Below the pieces are notes generated by a model. It made no database searches. It had not been told where the DNA came from and saw only the letters and a list, made by a program, of their open reading frames with translations. From Litorimonas sp947503715 (GTDB taxonomy: Bacteria; Pseudomonadota; Alphaproteobacteria; Caulobacterales; Maricaulaceae): a DNA stretch of 64,000 nt. Below, piece by piece: positions 26,698 to 35,202 of this stretch (position 1 is the first letter of the stretch; every line of letters starts with the position of its first letter). The position numbers were made by a program, and so were the translations under genes. The stretch lies in NCBI RefSeq assembly GCF_050271975.1, contig NZ_CP189850.1, positions 682,001 to 746,000 of the forward strand. Reading direction: 5' to 3'.

Positions 26698-27628
26698 CAA
26701 AACGCTTAAGTCCATCATGGAGGTCTATTTTTGGTGCAAAACCGAAATCCCGTTGCGCCGCAGAAATATCAGCGAAGGTCGCGCGCACATCCCCGGCCTG
26801 TTGCGGCTGAATATCCGTGACGGCTTTGCGTTCACAGGCCGTCTCAACCGCGCTCACAAGATCCATGAGCCTATTTGGCGCGGAATTACCTAGATTATAA
26901 ATCACGTGACCGTCTGGCGGCGTTGCGATGATTTTTGGCAGCACGTTCACGATATCGTTCACAAATGTAAAATCGCGTTGCATCATCTCCGGCGCGAATA
27001 ATGTGATCGGGTCGCCCGCCAAAATCTTCTGCGTGAATATCCAATAGGCCATATCGGGACGTCCCCATGGCCCGTAAACCGTGAAGAAGCGAAGCCCTGT
27101 CTGCGGAATATCGTAAAGCCGCGCATAGGACTCCGAGATCATCTCACCGCTCAATTTCGTGGCGGCATAGAGCGAAGCGGGTTCCCGCACGCGGTCCGTT
27201 TCCTTAAATCCGTCCCCCGGTTCCCGTTCCCCATAAACGGAGGAAGAACTTGCATAAGCGACGTGCTCGACCGTTCCGGCATGCCGCGCATATTCCAGCA
27301 CATTTAAATGCCCCATGACATTCGAGCGGACGTAGGAGTGGGGATCTTCGAGGCTGTACCGCACGCCCGCTTGCGCCGCGAGGTGCAGGATATGTGTTAT
27401 GGTTTCCCCTTTTAGCGTTGTTTCCAACGCACCCTGATCCGCCAAATCCAGCTCATGAAATGTAAACCCGTCCAGCTTTTTCAGCTCCGCCAGACGCGCC
27501 TGTTTCAGCGCGGTATCATAATAGCTGTTTAGATTATCAACGCCGATCACGCGGTGTCCCTCTGCCAAGAGACGACGGGCGGCGTGAAAGCCGATAAATC
27601 CTGCAGCGCCGGTTAAGAGAATATCCAT
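26669..27628 (-). CDS. NAD-dependent epimerase, UDP-glucuronate 4-epimerase type
   Basis: 319 residues, extended SDR. The Rossmann start is MDILLTGAAGFIGFHAARRL, followed by GVDNLNSYYDTALKQARL, the feature that marks UDP-glucuronate 4-epimerases (LpsL/GAE), the active-site SSSVYG and YAATKLSGE, and RFFTVYGPWGRPDMAYW. It would convert UDP-glucuronate to UDP-galacturonate for LPS or exopolysaccharide. The internal ATG at 27628 is preferred because 35 extra residues in the longer frame would precede the Rossmann strand. A UDP-glucose dehydrogenase that would supply its substrate is not in the window. Confidence 0.9.
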   Translation of the reverse strand: MDILLTGAAGFIGFHAARRLLAEGHRVIGVDNLNSYYDTALKQARLAELKKLDGFTFHELDLADQGALETTLKGETITHILHLAAQAGVRYSLEDPHSYVRSNVMGHLNVLEYARHAGTVEHVAYASSSSVYGEREPGDGFKETDRVREPASLYAATKLSGEMISESYARLYDIPQTGLRFFTVYGPWGRPDMAYWIFTQKILAGDPITLFAPEMMQRDFTFVNDIVNVLPKIIATPPDGHVIYNLGNSAPNRLMDLVSAVETACERKAVTDIQPQQAGDVRATFADISAAQRDFGFAPKIDLHDGLKRFVTWYRDWIK

Positions 27629-27656
27629 AGGGGCCGCATAAGCGGTATAGGCACAA

Positions 27657-28790
27657 ATGGCCAATTCAATTAACGGCACGACCATGACACCGCGTAAAGA
27701 CAATTTGAAACACAGCTCAGACCGCCTGACCAAATGGGTCAGTGAAAAAGCGCTGCCCCTCTGGGCAGAGCGGGCACAACTGCCGACGGGATGTTGGGTA
27801 GAACATTTGAATCTGGACGGGACGCCCGATCTCTCTGCGGAACGTCGTTGGCGGGTTCTCGCGCGCCAAGTCTATGTCTATGCGAAAGCAACGCAACTCG
27901 GCTGGACTGACGGTCGGGCCGTTGCGGAACGTACTTACGCCAAAATGCGAGAGACGGGTTATGTCCACCGCGTCGGGATGGATGGCGTCACGAATAACGA
28001 GACGCGCGATCTTTACGATCATGCCTTCTATATTCTCGCGGCCAGCAGTCTCTACGCATTGACCCGCGATACAAAATATCTCGCAGATGCCGAAGCTTTG
28101 TTAAGCTGGCTTTACCGCGATATGGCCCACCCTTCAGGCGGCTGGAAAGAAACAGATCAGTCGACCCTCTCTGACCCGCGTCGCCAAAACCCGCATATGC
28201 ATTTGCTGGAAGCCAGCCTGTTCTTGCATAACATCACGGGTGAGGCGAAACATCTGCGATATGCGCGAGATGTCTTCAAATTATTCGAAAATCATTTTTA
28301 CGATGCAGGCACTGTCAGCGAATTTTTCGAGGCCGATTGGACCTTGGCCAGCGGCAATCATGGGCAGACGAATGAACCGGGCCACGCCGTCGAATGGGTC
28401 TGGCTGTTAGGGCAATATTCTAAAGCGACAGGCACGGATGTGTCTCACTATCAGAGTGAACTTTATAGCTGCGCCATACGGGGTCGCGATATTTTCCTCA
28501 ATGACGAGGAAGATAAATCCGGCGAGGTTCGCCGCGAGACGAAACGGTTATGGGTCCAAACGGAAGTTATCAAAGCCCATCTCGCCATGGCCGAGCGTGG
28601 CGTCGCGGGAAGTCGCGATATGGCGGCGGCGACCATTGACGCCTTGTTCCCGACCTACCTGACGCCCGAAGGATTGTGGAACGACCAAATCAATGCCTGC
28701 AATGCCAATATCGCCAAGACTATTCCGGTCAGCACGTTTTATCACATTCTCTGCATGGCGTCAGAGGCGGAACGGATCGCCCAGCTTTAA
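27657..28790 (+). CDS. AGE family epimerase/isomerase
   Basis: 377 residues, the (alpha/alpha)6-barrel of the N-acylglucosamine 2-epimerase and sugar isomerase family. Diagnostic segments are WVEHLNLDGTPD, RVLARQVYVYAKATQLGW, NPHMHLLEASLFLHNITGE and NEPGHAVEWVWLL, the last carrying active-site His and Glu. Members epimerise N-acyl-glucosamine or isomerise mannose and glucose; a mannose-type isomerase would fit the phosphohexomutase nearby, but this is inference. ATG at 27687 is an alternative start. It is divergent from the SDR epimerase with only 28 bases between the chosen starts. Confidence 0.87.
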   Translation: MANSINGTTMTPRKDNLKHSSDRLTKWVSEKALPLWAERAQLPTGCWVEHLNLDGTPDLSAERRWRVLARQVYVYAKATQLGWTDGRAVAERTYAKMRETGYVHRVGMDGVTNNETRDLYDHAFYILAASSLYALTRDTKYLADAEALLSWLYRDMAHPSGGWKETDQSTLSDPRRQNPHMHLLEASLFLHNITGEAKHLRYARDVFKLFENHFYDAGTVSEFFEADWTLASGNHGQTNEPGHAVEWVWLLGQYSKATGTDVSHYQSELYSCAIRGRDIFLNDEEDKSGEVRRETKRLWVQTEVIKAHLAMAERGVAGSRDMAAATIDALFPTYLTPEGLWNDQINACNANIAKTIPVSTFYHILCMASEAERIAQL

Positions 28791-29371
28791 TTCGGCGCAT
28801 CCAAAACCTCGACCCGCATCCGCATGACATCCATGGACCGCGCCTCCGCTGTCTCACCCGGCCAGATTGAGAAATAGTCCAGATCGGGGTCTGCCGTGCG
28901 TAGGCCGGGTTTAAATTCCATTGTATAATCCACCCAGCCCGGTTCCAGCACACGGCGCTTCCAGCCGCTATCGCCGGCTCCGGCAGAGAAATAGGCCATG
29001 TCGAATTCGTCTAGCGGATTAATGCGGGAAGGCCGCGCGGTAATTGTCATCCGCAACTGACGCCCGGAAAAGGCCCGCTCATAATCCGGTCCCAGCGGCG
29101 CGAATATGCCCGGCCCGGGCGGCAGGTTCGCCCGCGCGGTTGTCGAGGTCAGACGCGCAAAGGCGGGCTCATCGGCGACTGCGGCATTAAATACTGCCTG
29201 TGTTCCGGGTTGTTCAGTCAGGCGGGCGAGATCTTCGCCCTCCATGAGATAGCCTTCCGTCCAAATCAGCTCGTCGGACAAGTCCACTTGCTGCGCGAAA
29301 GAGAGTGCAAAGAACACCATACCAAGCGCGATGAGCGCGGCGACGGGGTAGAAAAAACGGTCTTTCAACAT
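28787..29371 (-). CDS. Hypothetical membrane-anchored protein
   Basis: 194 residues with one N-terminal hydrophobic helix (about residues 7-27) followed by a soluble, probably periplasmic, domain rich in Pro, Asp and aromatic residues. No recognised family. WKRRVLEPGWVDYTMEF and DYFSIWPGE suggest a beta-rich fold. It overlaps the end of the AGE epimerase gene by four bases in convergent orientation. Its location beside sugar-nucleotide genes is the only clue to role. Confidence 0.65.
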   Translation of the reverse strand: MLKDRFFYPVAALIALGMVFFALSFAQQVDLSDELIWTEGYLMEGEDLARLTEQPGTQAVFNAAVADEPAFARLTSTTARANLPPGPGIFAPLGPDYERAFSGRQLRMTITARPSRINPLDEFDMAYFSAGAGDSGWKRRVLEPGWVDYTMEFKPGLRTADPDLDYFSIWPGETAEARSMDVMRMRVEVLDAPN

Positions 29372-29494
29372 GGGAAACTGTGCGCACGATCTGCAAGACG
29401 CCCTTTCAGGGCCGGTTCAGCCTGTCCATATCATAAGTTTACAACGGAAAGCCATGCCATAAGTTTGGCCCCTGCCGTGTTTAAGGAGATCGTC

Positions 29495-30088
29495 ATGTTT
29501 CGCCTAATTTTTGTAACGTCCCTGCTGCTCGTCCCTGTTCTGGCTTTTGCCCATCCGCATAAGACCCCTGATCCGGAAGACGAGATCGAGATCATCATTG
29601 TCGAAGATGATGTTATGAGCGGCGGGGAGCTGACGGATAAGTTGGACGAAAAACTCTCCAAACACCGCGTCATCATCGCGAAATCCATGTCCAAAGTGAA
29701 ACGCAATCTGGATAAAAATCAGGCCAAGGCCGATGGTGATTTCTCTGAAGAGGTGGAAGCTGTCGCCGAGGCCCTGGAAGAGGTGTTTGCCGATGATGGC
29801 CTTTTCAAAGACCTGACCCTCATGTTCAGCGACTTTGCCGGCGATGTGGATGTCGAGCGCGAGGACGGCGTCACGGTGTTAAAATTTGACGGTGCGACTG
29901 TCGGTAAAATCGCTAAGTCCAAGACACGTAATAGCGAAGACAGTCTTTCCATTTCCGGCCTCGGTCAGAACCTGACACTGGACCGCGAGACAATTGTGGA
30001 AGACGGGAAATCTAAGACCCGCATTGTCATTGAGATGGAGGGCGGGGACGAGATTGATATTACGCTGCCAAAACTAGACGAGGAATAG
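29495..30088 (+). CDS. Hypothetical exported acidic protein
   Basis: 197 residues. The ATG at 29495 follows an excellent TTAAGGAGAT box; longer frames upstream lack one. A signal peptide (cleavage after about Ala-His, residue 20) is followed by a strongly acidic segment EDEIEIIIVEDD. The remainder is polar with heptad-like Lys, Asp and Glu, and a C-terminal beta-rich part (VTVLKFDGATVGKIAKSK, RIVIEMEGGDEIDITLPK). It resembles no family I can name. The 3' end overlaps the Hsp70-like gene by 15 bases. Confidence 0.68.
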   Translation: MFRLIFVTSLLLVPVLAFAHPHKTPDPEDEIEIIIVEDDVMSGGELTDKLDEKLSKHRVIIAKSMSKVKRNLDKNQAKADGDFSEEVEAVAEALEEVFADDGLFKDLTLMFSDFAGDVDVEREDGVTVLKFDGATVGKIAKSKTRNSEDSLSISGLGQNLTLDRETIVEDGKSKTRIVIEMEGGDEIDITLPKLDEE

Positions 30089-31987
30089 CACCGCGCGTTC
30101 ATCGGCGCGTTCCCGCAAGGCATTGCCGAGCATATCCGTCAACTCACCCGAAAAACGCTCGGATGCGGCCTCGCGCCATGTTGTTTGAACAGCTTTGATT
30201 AGCTCGGACCTCTGTTTATTCACCGCGAGTTTAATCCGGCCATCCGTCAGAATTTGCCGGGCCATAATGGGCAGTTTCGCACTCCGCATTTTACCCGACA
30301 GCGCTTTCTTCCCGAACAGATAGGTGCCGCCCAACATCGCCCCGCCGACCAGAATACCGACCGGGTTCAGGAACAGCGCCGCAAAGACATTGGCATGGGC
30401 GAGCAGTGACCCGATGAGGACAGCAGAGAGCGTCGTCCCGACCAACGCCGTATCCGATTCCATCGACCCGACGGCAGGCATGGACAGGGACAACCCTTCC
30501 AGATGCCGCGCGACGTGCTGGCTGTCATTTAGGCTCAACACCATGGCGGGCAGACCGTGATCGCGGCAGAGCGGATCTGTGACCGTTTCAATATCGCGCT
30601 GCAATCCCGCGAACCAGACATCAATGACGGGCCGCAGGGCGGCTTGCGCCGCATCTGATCCCAACCACTCCGCAACGCGCTCATTCAATCCCGCCTCGAC
30701 ATCATCGAGACTTTTGACCTTCCCCGTCCGCCAATCGCGGAAGGCAGGCAGAATACAGGCCTCCGTAATCGCATCGACGAGCACGGGGGCGAGTGTCGCA
30801 CCGAGATCGCCCGCCGCCTTTTCCGCCTTGGCCGCAATATCACCGTCCGCGCGGGTGTGGCGATCGACTTCGGATTTGAAACTGCCATGCAGATATTCGA
30901 ACCGCCCGAGCCAGGCGAGACCACGTGCAATCGCGAATTCGGGTTCCGCGCCACGCACGACACGGGCTTTCGGGAAGGCTTTTTGCGTCGCGGGCAGAAC
31001 GAGCGGCAAGCGCGACGCTCCGCCCGTCAGCAAGACTGTGTCAGGGGCACGACCGCCAAGATTCTCAATCGTTTCCGTCAGCGCATAATCAAAGGCTGAG
31101 CGCCAGCTATAGCCATGCAGCGCGGCCAAGGGCTTATCCAAAATCGCATCGGCATCCGCCTTATCAATACGAATATCGAACACGACACCTTTCCCGATGG
31201 GCAGGCGTTTCAGGAGCTCGACCGTCACCTCTTCGCCCGTGAAATAGGCTTCCTTCGCCTCGCGGCACCAAAATTCCATGATGGGGCGATAATGGGGATA
31301 TTTCGCGATGAGCTGTTCAATCTTCTTGCGGTCTTTTTGCCGGGCTAAGTTTAATTCAAAAATTTCTGTATCCAGCAAGCCGGAGCCGAGGACATTATGT
31401 CCGACATCCTGTGCGTCGAGATCGCGGCAATAGGTGAAATCCGTCGTGGAGGATCCTATATCAACAATCAGAACAGACGCCCGCGTATCCTCGATAGACA
31501 GATAGCCCTGTTCCAACGCCGTCATCAGGGCGGCGCGGGATTCCGGCACGATGCGAACCGTTTTTAATCCGGCGGCATTGAACACATCACGGTAATCCTC
31601 CCGGTCTTCCGCGCTCCACCCGCTGGGGCATCCGACGATGAAACGACTGTCTTTCGCGCCGCGAATGGTCCCGTCCGCTTCCAATCCCGCGATCAGCGTT
31701 TTCGAGAATAATTCTGTCGGCGCGCGGACGGCGTCGACATCCAGATCGCGCGACTTGAACTTCACCGCGACATTGGCTTTCGGTCCCAGTGCGGCGAGGT
31801 TCAGCGCATCCGCGCCGATCTTCACGCCGGATTTATCCGTTGCGACAGCGGTGACGAAGCTGCGCCGTCCGCGCCATTCCAGGATTTCCGGCTCCCGCAC
31901 CGTCGCGCCAAACGCCCGACCCAAGGCCGTTTCGCCGTGACCGAGATCAAAGCCGATGAATTCTTGCTGCACCGCTTTTTTGTTCAT
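30074..31987 (-). CDS. Hsp70-like ATPase with C-terminal membrane hairpin
   Basis: 637 residues. The first 370 form an actin-like Hsp70 nucleotide-binding domain: phosphate-1 loop FDLGHGETALG (13-23), phosphate-2 loop IVDIGSSTTDFTY (174-186), and the adenosine loop LLTGGASRLPLV (319-330). The usual beta-sandwich peptide-binding domain is missing. Instead there is a helical region (about 380-505), then two hydrophobic segments (about 512-534 and 536-558) that would make a membrane hairpin, then a basic helical tail. The start overlaps the stop of the upstream gene by four bases, so the pair is coupled. Its role is unknown; dynamic membrane assembly or chaperoning is inference. Confidence 0.85.
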   Translation of the reverse strand: MNKKAVQQEFIGFDLGHGETALGRAFGATVREPEILEWRGRRSFVTAVATDKSGVKIGADALNLAALGPKANVAVKFKSRDLDVDAVRAPTELFSKTLIAGLEADGTIRGAKDSRFIVGCPSGWSAEDREDYRDVFNAAGLKTVRIVPESRAALMTALEQGYLSIEDTRASVLIVDIGSSTTDFTYCRDLDAQDVGHNVLGSGLLDTEIFELNLARQKDRKKIEQLIAKYPHYRPIMEFWCREAKEAYFTGEEVTVELLKRLPIGKGVVFDIRIDKADADAILDKPLAALHGYSWRSAFDYALTETIENLGGRAPDTVLLTGGASRLPLVLPATQKAFPKARVVRGAEPEFAIARGLAWLGRFEYLHGSFKSEVDRHTRADGDIAAKAEKAAGDLGATLAPVLVDAITEACILPAFRDWRTGKVKSLDDVEAGLNERVAEWLGSDAAQAALRPVIDVWFAGLQRDIETVTDPLCRDHGLPAMVLSLNDSQHVARHLEGLSLSMPAVGSMESDTALVGTTLSAVLIGSLLAHANVFAALFLNPVGILVGGAMLGGTYLFGKKALSGKMRSAKLPIMARQILTDGRIKLAVNKQRSELIKAVQTTWREAASERFSGELTDMLGNALRERADERAVLFLV

Positions 31988-32913
31988 GACCGCACCCAGA
32001 CCGTCCCGCGTCGCAGGACTGTGCCGTCTTCACGCAACAGGGCGGGCGCCGCCATTTCGATTTTCGCGCCCTCGCCCATGCCCGGCAATTCGTCGAAATA
32101 TTCGCGCGTTTTGCGGTCATAGGTGACAACGGAAATCCCGCCACTCGCCAGCAAGCCCGGCAATTCCTTGCCAATTAATTCCATCGCGAAATCGCTGTCT
32201 TCCGCGCCGCCCGCTTCCAGCAGGTTCTGCAACAATGCGGCGAGGCGCGGCGTGTCCGCCCAGTGTGTTTCCGGTGTCGGCTCGGCGAGGCGCTCCAAGA
32301 TCGCATCCGCCGTTTTCAGCGCGTCCATGATCTGTCCGACAAGGCCCGGCGCATCAGTCGTCAATCGCGCCTCTGCCGTGAATTGCCGCCCGCTTTGGTC
32401 TTCCAAGGCGGCGGGTGGCTTGGAGCGCGGGAGGAGCGCTAATAATTTCTTGAACCGCTTCGGCTCCAGCGTATGCAACGCCGCCAGCACGGCTGCGCTC
32501 AAAATCGCCAGACCCGAAGCTTGCACAACCCCAACAAGGGCCAGCACACCCGCCGCGCCGTAGAACAGGGTCGGCTGTCCCAACAGGCCCGCAATGCCGG
32601 TTGTGGGCGTGCCTGTTTCGACATAGGTCACTTCCGCCTGCGTAGCGCGGTCCAAGACGCCAGCGCCGGATTTCACGACCTCGATCAGCCACAGCCCCGC
32701 CTTTTGCAGCGCCGGATCTTCCGTAGTTCCCGCAAATCGTGCGGCCGCGCGGTCCAACGCGGACCGGACAGCGCCTACCGTTTGTGCGGGCGACATGTCC
32801 TCACGCAACGCCAATTGCAGAGCGTCCCGCTCGCCTGAAAATGCCGCAATGAGGGACGGTGCAGAGACAGACGTCACGGCAGGTTTCGCGAGGGATGTGG
32901 GGCCTTTGACCAT
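31984..32913 (-). CDS. Membrane protein co-translated with Hsp70-like ATPase
   Basis: 309 residues from the ATG at 32913. An Ala-rich helical N-terminal region is followed by a double hydrophobic segment (about residues 114-148), then a basic patch PKRFKKLL and a long helical C-terminal part ending in a small beta-rich stretch (ISVVTYDRKTREYFDELPG). I recognise no family; it is not GrpE or a J-domain protein. The ATGA overlap with the Hsp70-like gene and the matching membrane topology suggest the two products act together, as cofactor and ATPase. Confidence 0.75.
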   Translation of the reverse strand: MVKGPTSLAKPAVTSVSAPSLIAAFSGERDALQLALREDMSPAQTVGAVRSALDRAAARFAGTTEDPALQKAGLWLIEVVKSGAGVLDRATQAEVTYVETGTPTTGIAGLLGQPTLFYGAAGVLALVGVVQASGLAILSAAVLAALHTLEPKRFKKLLALLPRSKPPAALEDQSGRQFTAEARLTTDAPGLVGQIMDALKTADAILERLAEPTPETHWADTPRLAALLQNLLEAGGAEDSDFAMELIGKELPGLLASGGISVVTYDRKTREYFDELPGMGEGAKIEMAAPALLREDGTVLRRGTVWVRS

Positions 32914-32969
32914 AATAGGGATGTTGTAGGCGCAGGGACCCGTGTCAAGCACGAGCAAACTGGACGCGT

Positions 32970-33527
32970 CTAGGCTGTTCTCTTTTTTCTTCCACGACGG
33001 CGCACGAGAAAAAAGATCAAGGCCGCAATTGCGAGTAAAAAGACCAGTCCAACAATTTTCGCCACGCGTTTCACGGCTTCCAAGCCTTCGCGTATGGGCG
33101 AGCTGTCATAGGCGACGACATTTATATTGGTAATTTGGCAACACTCGCCCTGCGAATCGAGCGCATATTGTGTTGTGACTGTCATATACCCGTCCTGGGT
33201 CTGAATTTCAGAGACCAAATTAATATCGCGCGTTTTGCCCGCGCTGGATGAAAAAGAGGATGCGCTGTTCACCCCGACATAATCCCGACGGATTTCATCA
33301 CCGCCCGATACATTGTCGAGGATCGTTTCTAATTGGGCTTGGGTGTCCTCATTTTCCACATCAAGATCAAAGGCCCTTTCAATCCGCGACGTGTCGCGGT
33401 CCAACAGCCTGTCAATATGTGCCATATGGTCTGCTCGTATATCTTCGGGGACAGTTTTTTCCACCATACCCTGAATGGAGCAAGCGGAGAGGAGGAGCGC
33501 AGACAGGGCGAGGAAGAAATATTTCAT
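32970..33527 (-). CDS. Lipoprotein with C-terminal transmembrane helix
   Basis: 185 residues. Signal peptide with lipobox LLSAC (Cys at residue 16), a charged helical middle, a Ser-rich turn, a beta-rich part with a vicinal Cys pair (ECCQ), then a hydrophobic helix (about residues 154-174) and a strongly basic tail RRRGRKKR. The topology, with both a lipid anchor and a C-terminal helix whose tail is positive, places the middle domain in the periplasm and the tail in the cytoplasm. No family recognised. It lies 56 bases upstream of the Hsp70 pair on the same strand and may be in the same operon. Confidence 0.7.
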   Translation of the reverse strand: MKYFFLALSALLLSACSIQGMVEKTVPEDIRADHMAHIDRLLDRDTSRIERAFDLDVENEDTQAQLETILDNVSGGDEIRRDYVGVNSASSFSSSAGKTRDINLVSEIQTQDGYMTVTTQYALDSQGECCQITNINVVAYDSSPIREGLEAVKRVAKIVGLVFLLAIAALIFFLVRRRGRKKRTA

Positions 33528-33659
33528 ATCCTACCCGTAACCGCAGACAAGGTCCGTGTGAAGACACGTTGGGTTAACCCTAACCCTAAGTTTTGAGCTT
33601 TGTTTGAGCGGGCTTTTACCTTTCGCCGTTAGAGCAGAAATGACTGGGAGAGGGTCAGC

Positions 33660-34316
33660 ATGCAGCCAAAACAATCATCTATGAGCCTGTCTGATATGCG
33701 GGCGCGGCTGCAGGCCTCGCGTCAGTCACCGCAATCCGGTGGATATGACTTTAAACAAGCCCCGCAAGCTCAGGTTCAGTTCAGCCAACCTCCGCTTTCC
33801 GTCAGTTATGAGGAGGAGCGGGCGCAGAAAATGGAAGCCCTGAAAGGGCGGCTGACCCACTTGCATCTATATTGGCACATTTATGCGATCGTCGGGTTCT
33901 ATTGTCTCCTCCAAGCCATGATGCTGTTTCCAGATATTTTCCCGGGCATGTCGGGGGTGAAAACGCCCTATCAGATGGGCGCACCGATTATCGGGTTACT
34001 GATCCCCGCAGTAATGTGTACGGGCCTTTTTGTCATTTTGAGGGGCTTCCGGCGGTCCTTGCAGAATGCTGCCAAAATCACCGAAGCCAAAGGCTGGTCC
34101 AAAGTCGAATGGACAGGCGCGGCTATCGGGTTCGCTGCCATGTTTTATATGGCGTTTCTCTATGCGGGTCCGCTCGACGGGATGATGTTAGAAGAATATC
34201 GTCATGTTCCGTTCAAACTCACGCCGCGCGAATGGATTATGGCGGTTGTGAAATGTCTGGGCGGCGCGGTCGGTGGCGCAATGCTATCCCGACGGTTTTT
34301 CGGCAGCGGGGCCTGA
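33660..34316 (+). CDS. Hypothetical membrane protein
   Basis: 218 residues. A Gln/Ser/Pro-rich cytoplasmic N-terminus of about 65 residues is followed by four hydrophobic helices (about 70-92, 105-128, 148-168 and 190-208). The start at 33660 follows GGGAGAGGG at a suitable spacing. No recognised family. The stop lies just before the remnant of a second M24 peptidase gene on the other strand, so this gene's end is close to a rearrangement point. Confidence 0.68.
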   Translation: MQPKQSSMSLSDMRARLQASRQSPQSGGYDFKQAPQAQVQFSQPPLSVSYEEERAQKMEALKGRLTHLHLYWHIYAIVGFYCLLQAMMLFPDIFPGMSGVKTPYQMGAPIIGLLIPAVMCTGLFVILRGFRRSLQNAAKITEAKGWSKVEWTGAAIGFAAMFYMAFLYAGPLDGMMLEEYRHVPFKLTPREWIMAVVKCLGGAVGGAMLSRRFFGSGA

Positions 34317-34430
34317 GCTTAGCCAAAGGGCGCGTTGATGCTTCGGCTCGGCTGCGTAAACCATTTCGGACCGTTCGCGGTCATATAGAAATGATTTTCC
34401 AGCTGAAAGATGAATTTCTCCCAATTGGAT
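34317..34430 (-). pseudogene. Remnant of an M24 peptidase gene 3' end
   Basis: On the minus strand this stretch reads about 37 codons homologous to the C-terminus of the intact M24 peptidase at 35203-36411: QLENHFYMTANGPKWFTQPS followed by a diverged tail ending NAPFG and a stop. The 49 bases at 34347-34395 are identical to 35231-35279 while the bases on both sides differ clearly. The rest of the gene is absent. It is a relic of a duplication or of an insertion that split a locus, with the identical core possibly kept by gene conversion. Confidence 0.8.
34347..34395. repeat. 49-bp direct repeat, left copy
   Basis: Identical base for base to 35231-35279 and in the same orientation. The left copy lies in the M24 remnant, the right one inside the intact M24 gene. 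The two copies bracket the secreted-protein gene at 34491-35189. Recombination between them would delete 884 bases. Confidence 0.95.
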
Positions 34431-34490
34431 AAAATCAGTTATGGTTGACAGGTTAAAGATAAAGTAATATCATTACATTACGAGGTTGGT

Positions 34491-35189
34491 ATGTTTCGAA
34501 AATTTGGAATCAGTGTTGTTTTTATACTGGCAGCCGCCACGTTCGCGTCTTCTGCGTTTGCAGGTATGATGACAGACCAAGAGATAGTTTGTCCGGTTGG
34601 AGGCGAGACATTCGTCATTACCGGAACGGCATCCTGCTCGACTATGGGGCGTAGACTTTCATTAAAGCCTGTGACGTCTTGTGACTTTGTCACACGTCTG
34701 CCAGTCTGCCCTTCAAACGGGTTACCTGTATATCGTGACTTCGAAGAGGGCGACATAAAAGCACTTGAGCGTTTCATGGAAACGGAAGCCTATTCAAGTT
34801 TGCAATCTGAACAACCCTATCTCCGAGCCTACTATATTGCGAAAGCAGTAGAGACGGCTGATAGTCAAGAGCCATTTTTCCTCCTTCAAAATGGAGTGTG
34901 GTATGGTGAAAAAGACGCAAAGCTGGACGAACTTTATCAAGCAGAACTCGATCTAATAAATGAAAGCCTGCCTGAAGAAGATAGGCCTTTTTGGCTGGCC
35001 GCAGGCGCTCATCATGCTTGGGCGAGTGGAAAAAGTGAGCGGGCCGCTCAGCTTTTTGTAACCGCAAAAAGTCTGGACAGTGGTGAAAACGATTATCTGA
35101 GTGGTTATTTAGATCGTCTCGACGCATGTTTCAGAGGAAGTCTGGAAGCTGATGAGTGTTCGTCCGACACGCATATTCCAAAAAACTGA
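34491..35189 (+). CDS. Hypothetical secreted Cys-containing protein
   Basis: 232 residues. A signal peptide ends near Ala24. The mature N-terminal part has Cys at EIVCPVGGE, ASCST, TSCDF and PVCPSNG, a spacing like a rubredoxin- or ribbon-type metal site, and the rest is helical with two further Cys at the C-terminus. No family recognised. The ATG follows an AGGTTGGT stretch. Base composition appears more A/T-rich than its neighbours, and the gene is bracketed by 49-bp direct repeats, so it may have arrived by insertion or been caught between duplicated ends. Confidence 0.7.
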   Translation: MFRKFGISVVFILAAATFASSAFAGMMTDQEIVCPVGGETFVITGTASCSTMGRRLSLKPVTSCDFVTRLPVCPSNGLPVYRDFEEGDIKALERFMETEAYSSLQSEQPYLRAYYIAKAVETADSQEPFFLLQNGVWYGEKDAKLDELYQAELDLINESLPEEDRPFWLAAGAHHAWASGKSERAAQLFVTAKSLDSGENDYLSGYLDRLDACFRGSLEADECSSDTHIPKN

Positions 35190-35202
35190 TTTCGCATGCC
35201 TC

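Noticed and set aside
33571..33590. Telomere-like GGGTTAACCCTAACCCTAA and a TTAACC CtrA-like half site
   Set aside because: Only two repeat units and no second TTAA at the proper spacing, so neither a telomere nor a convincing CtrA box.
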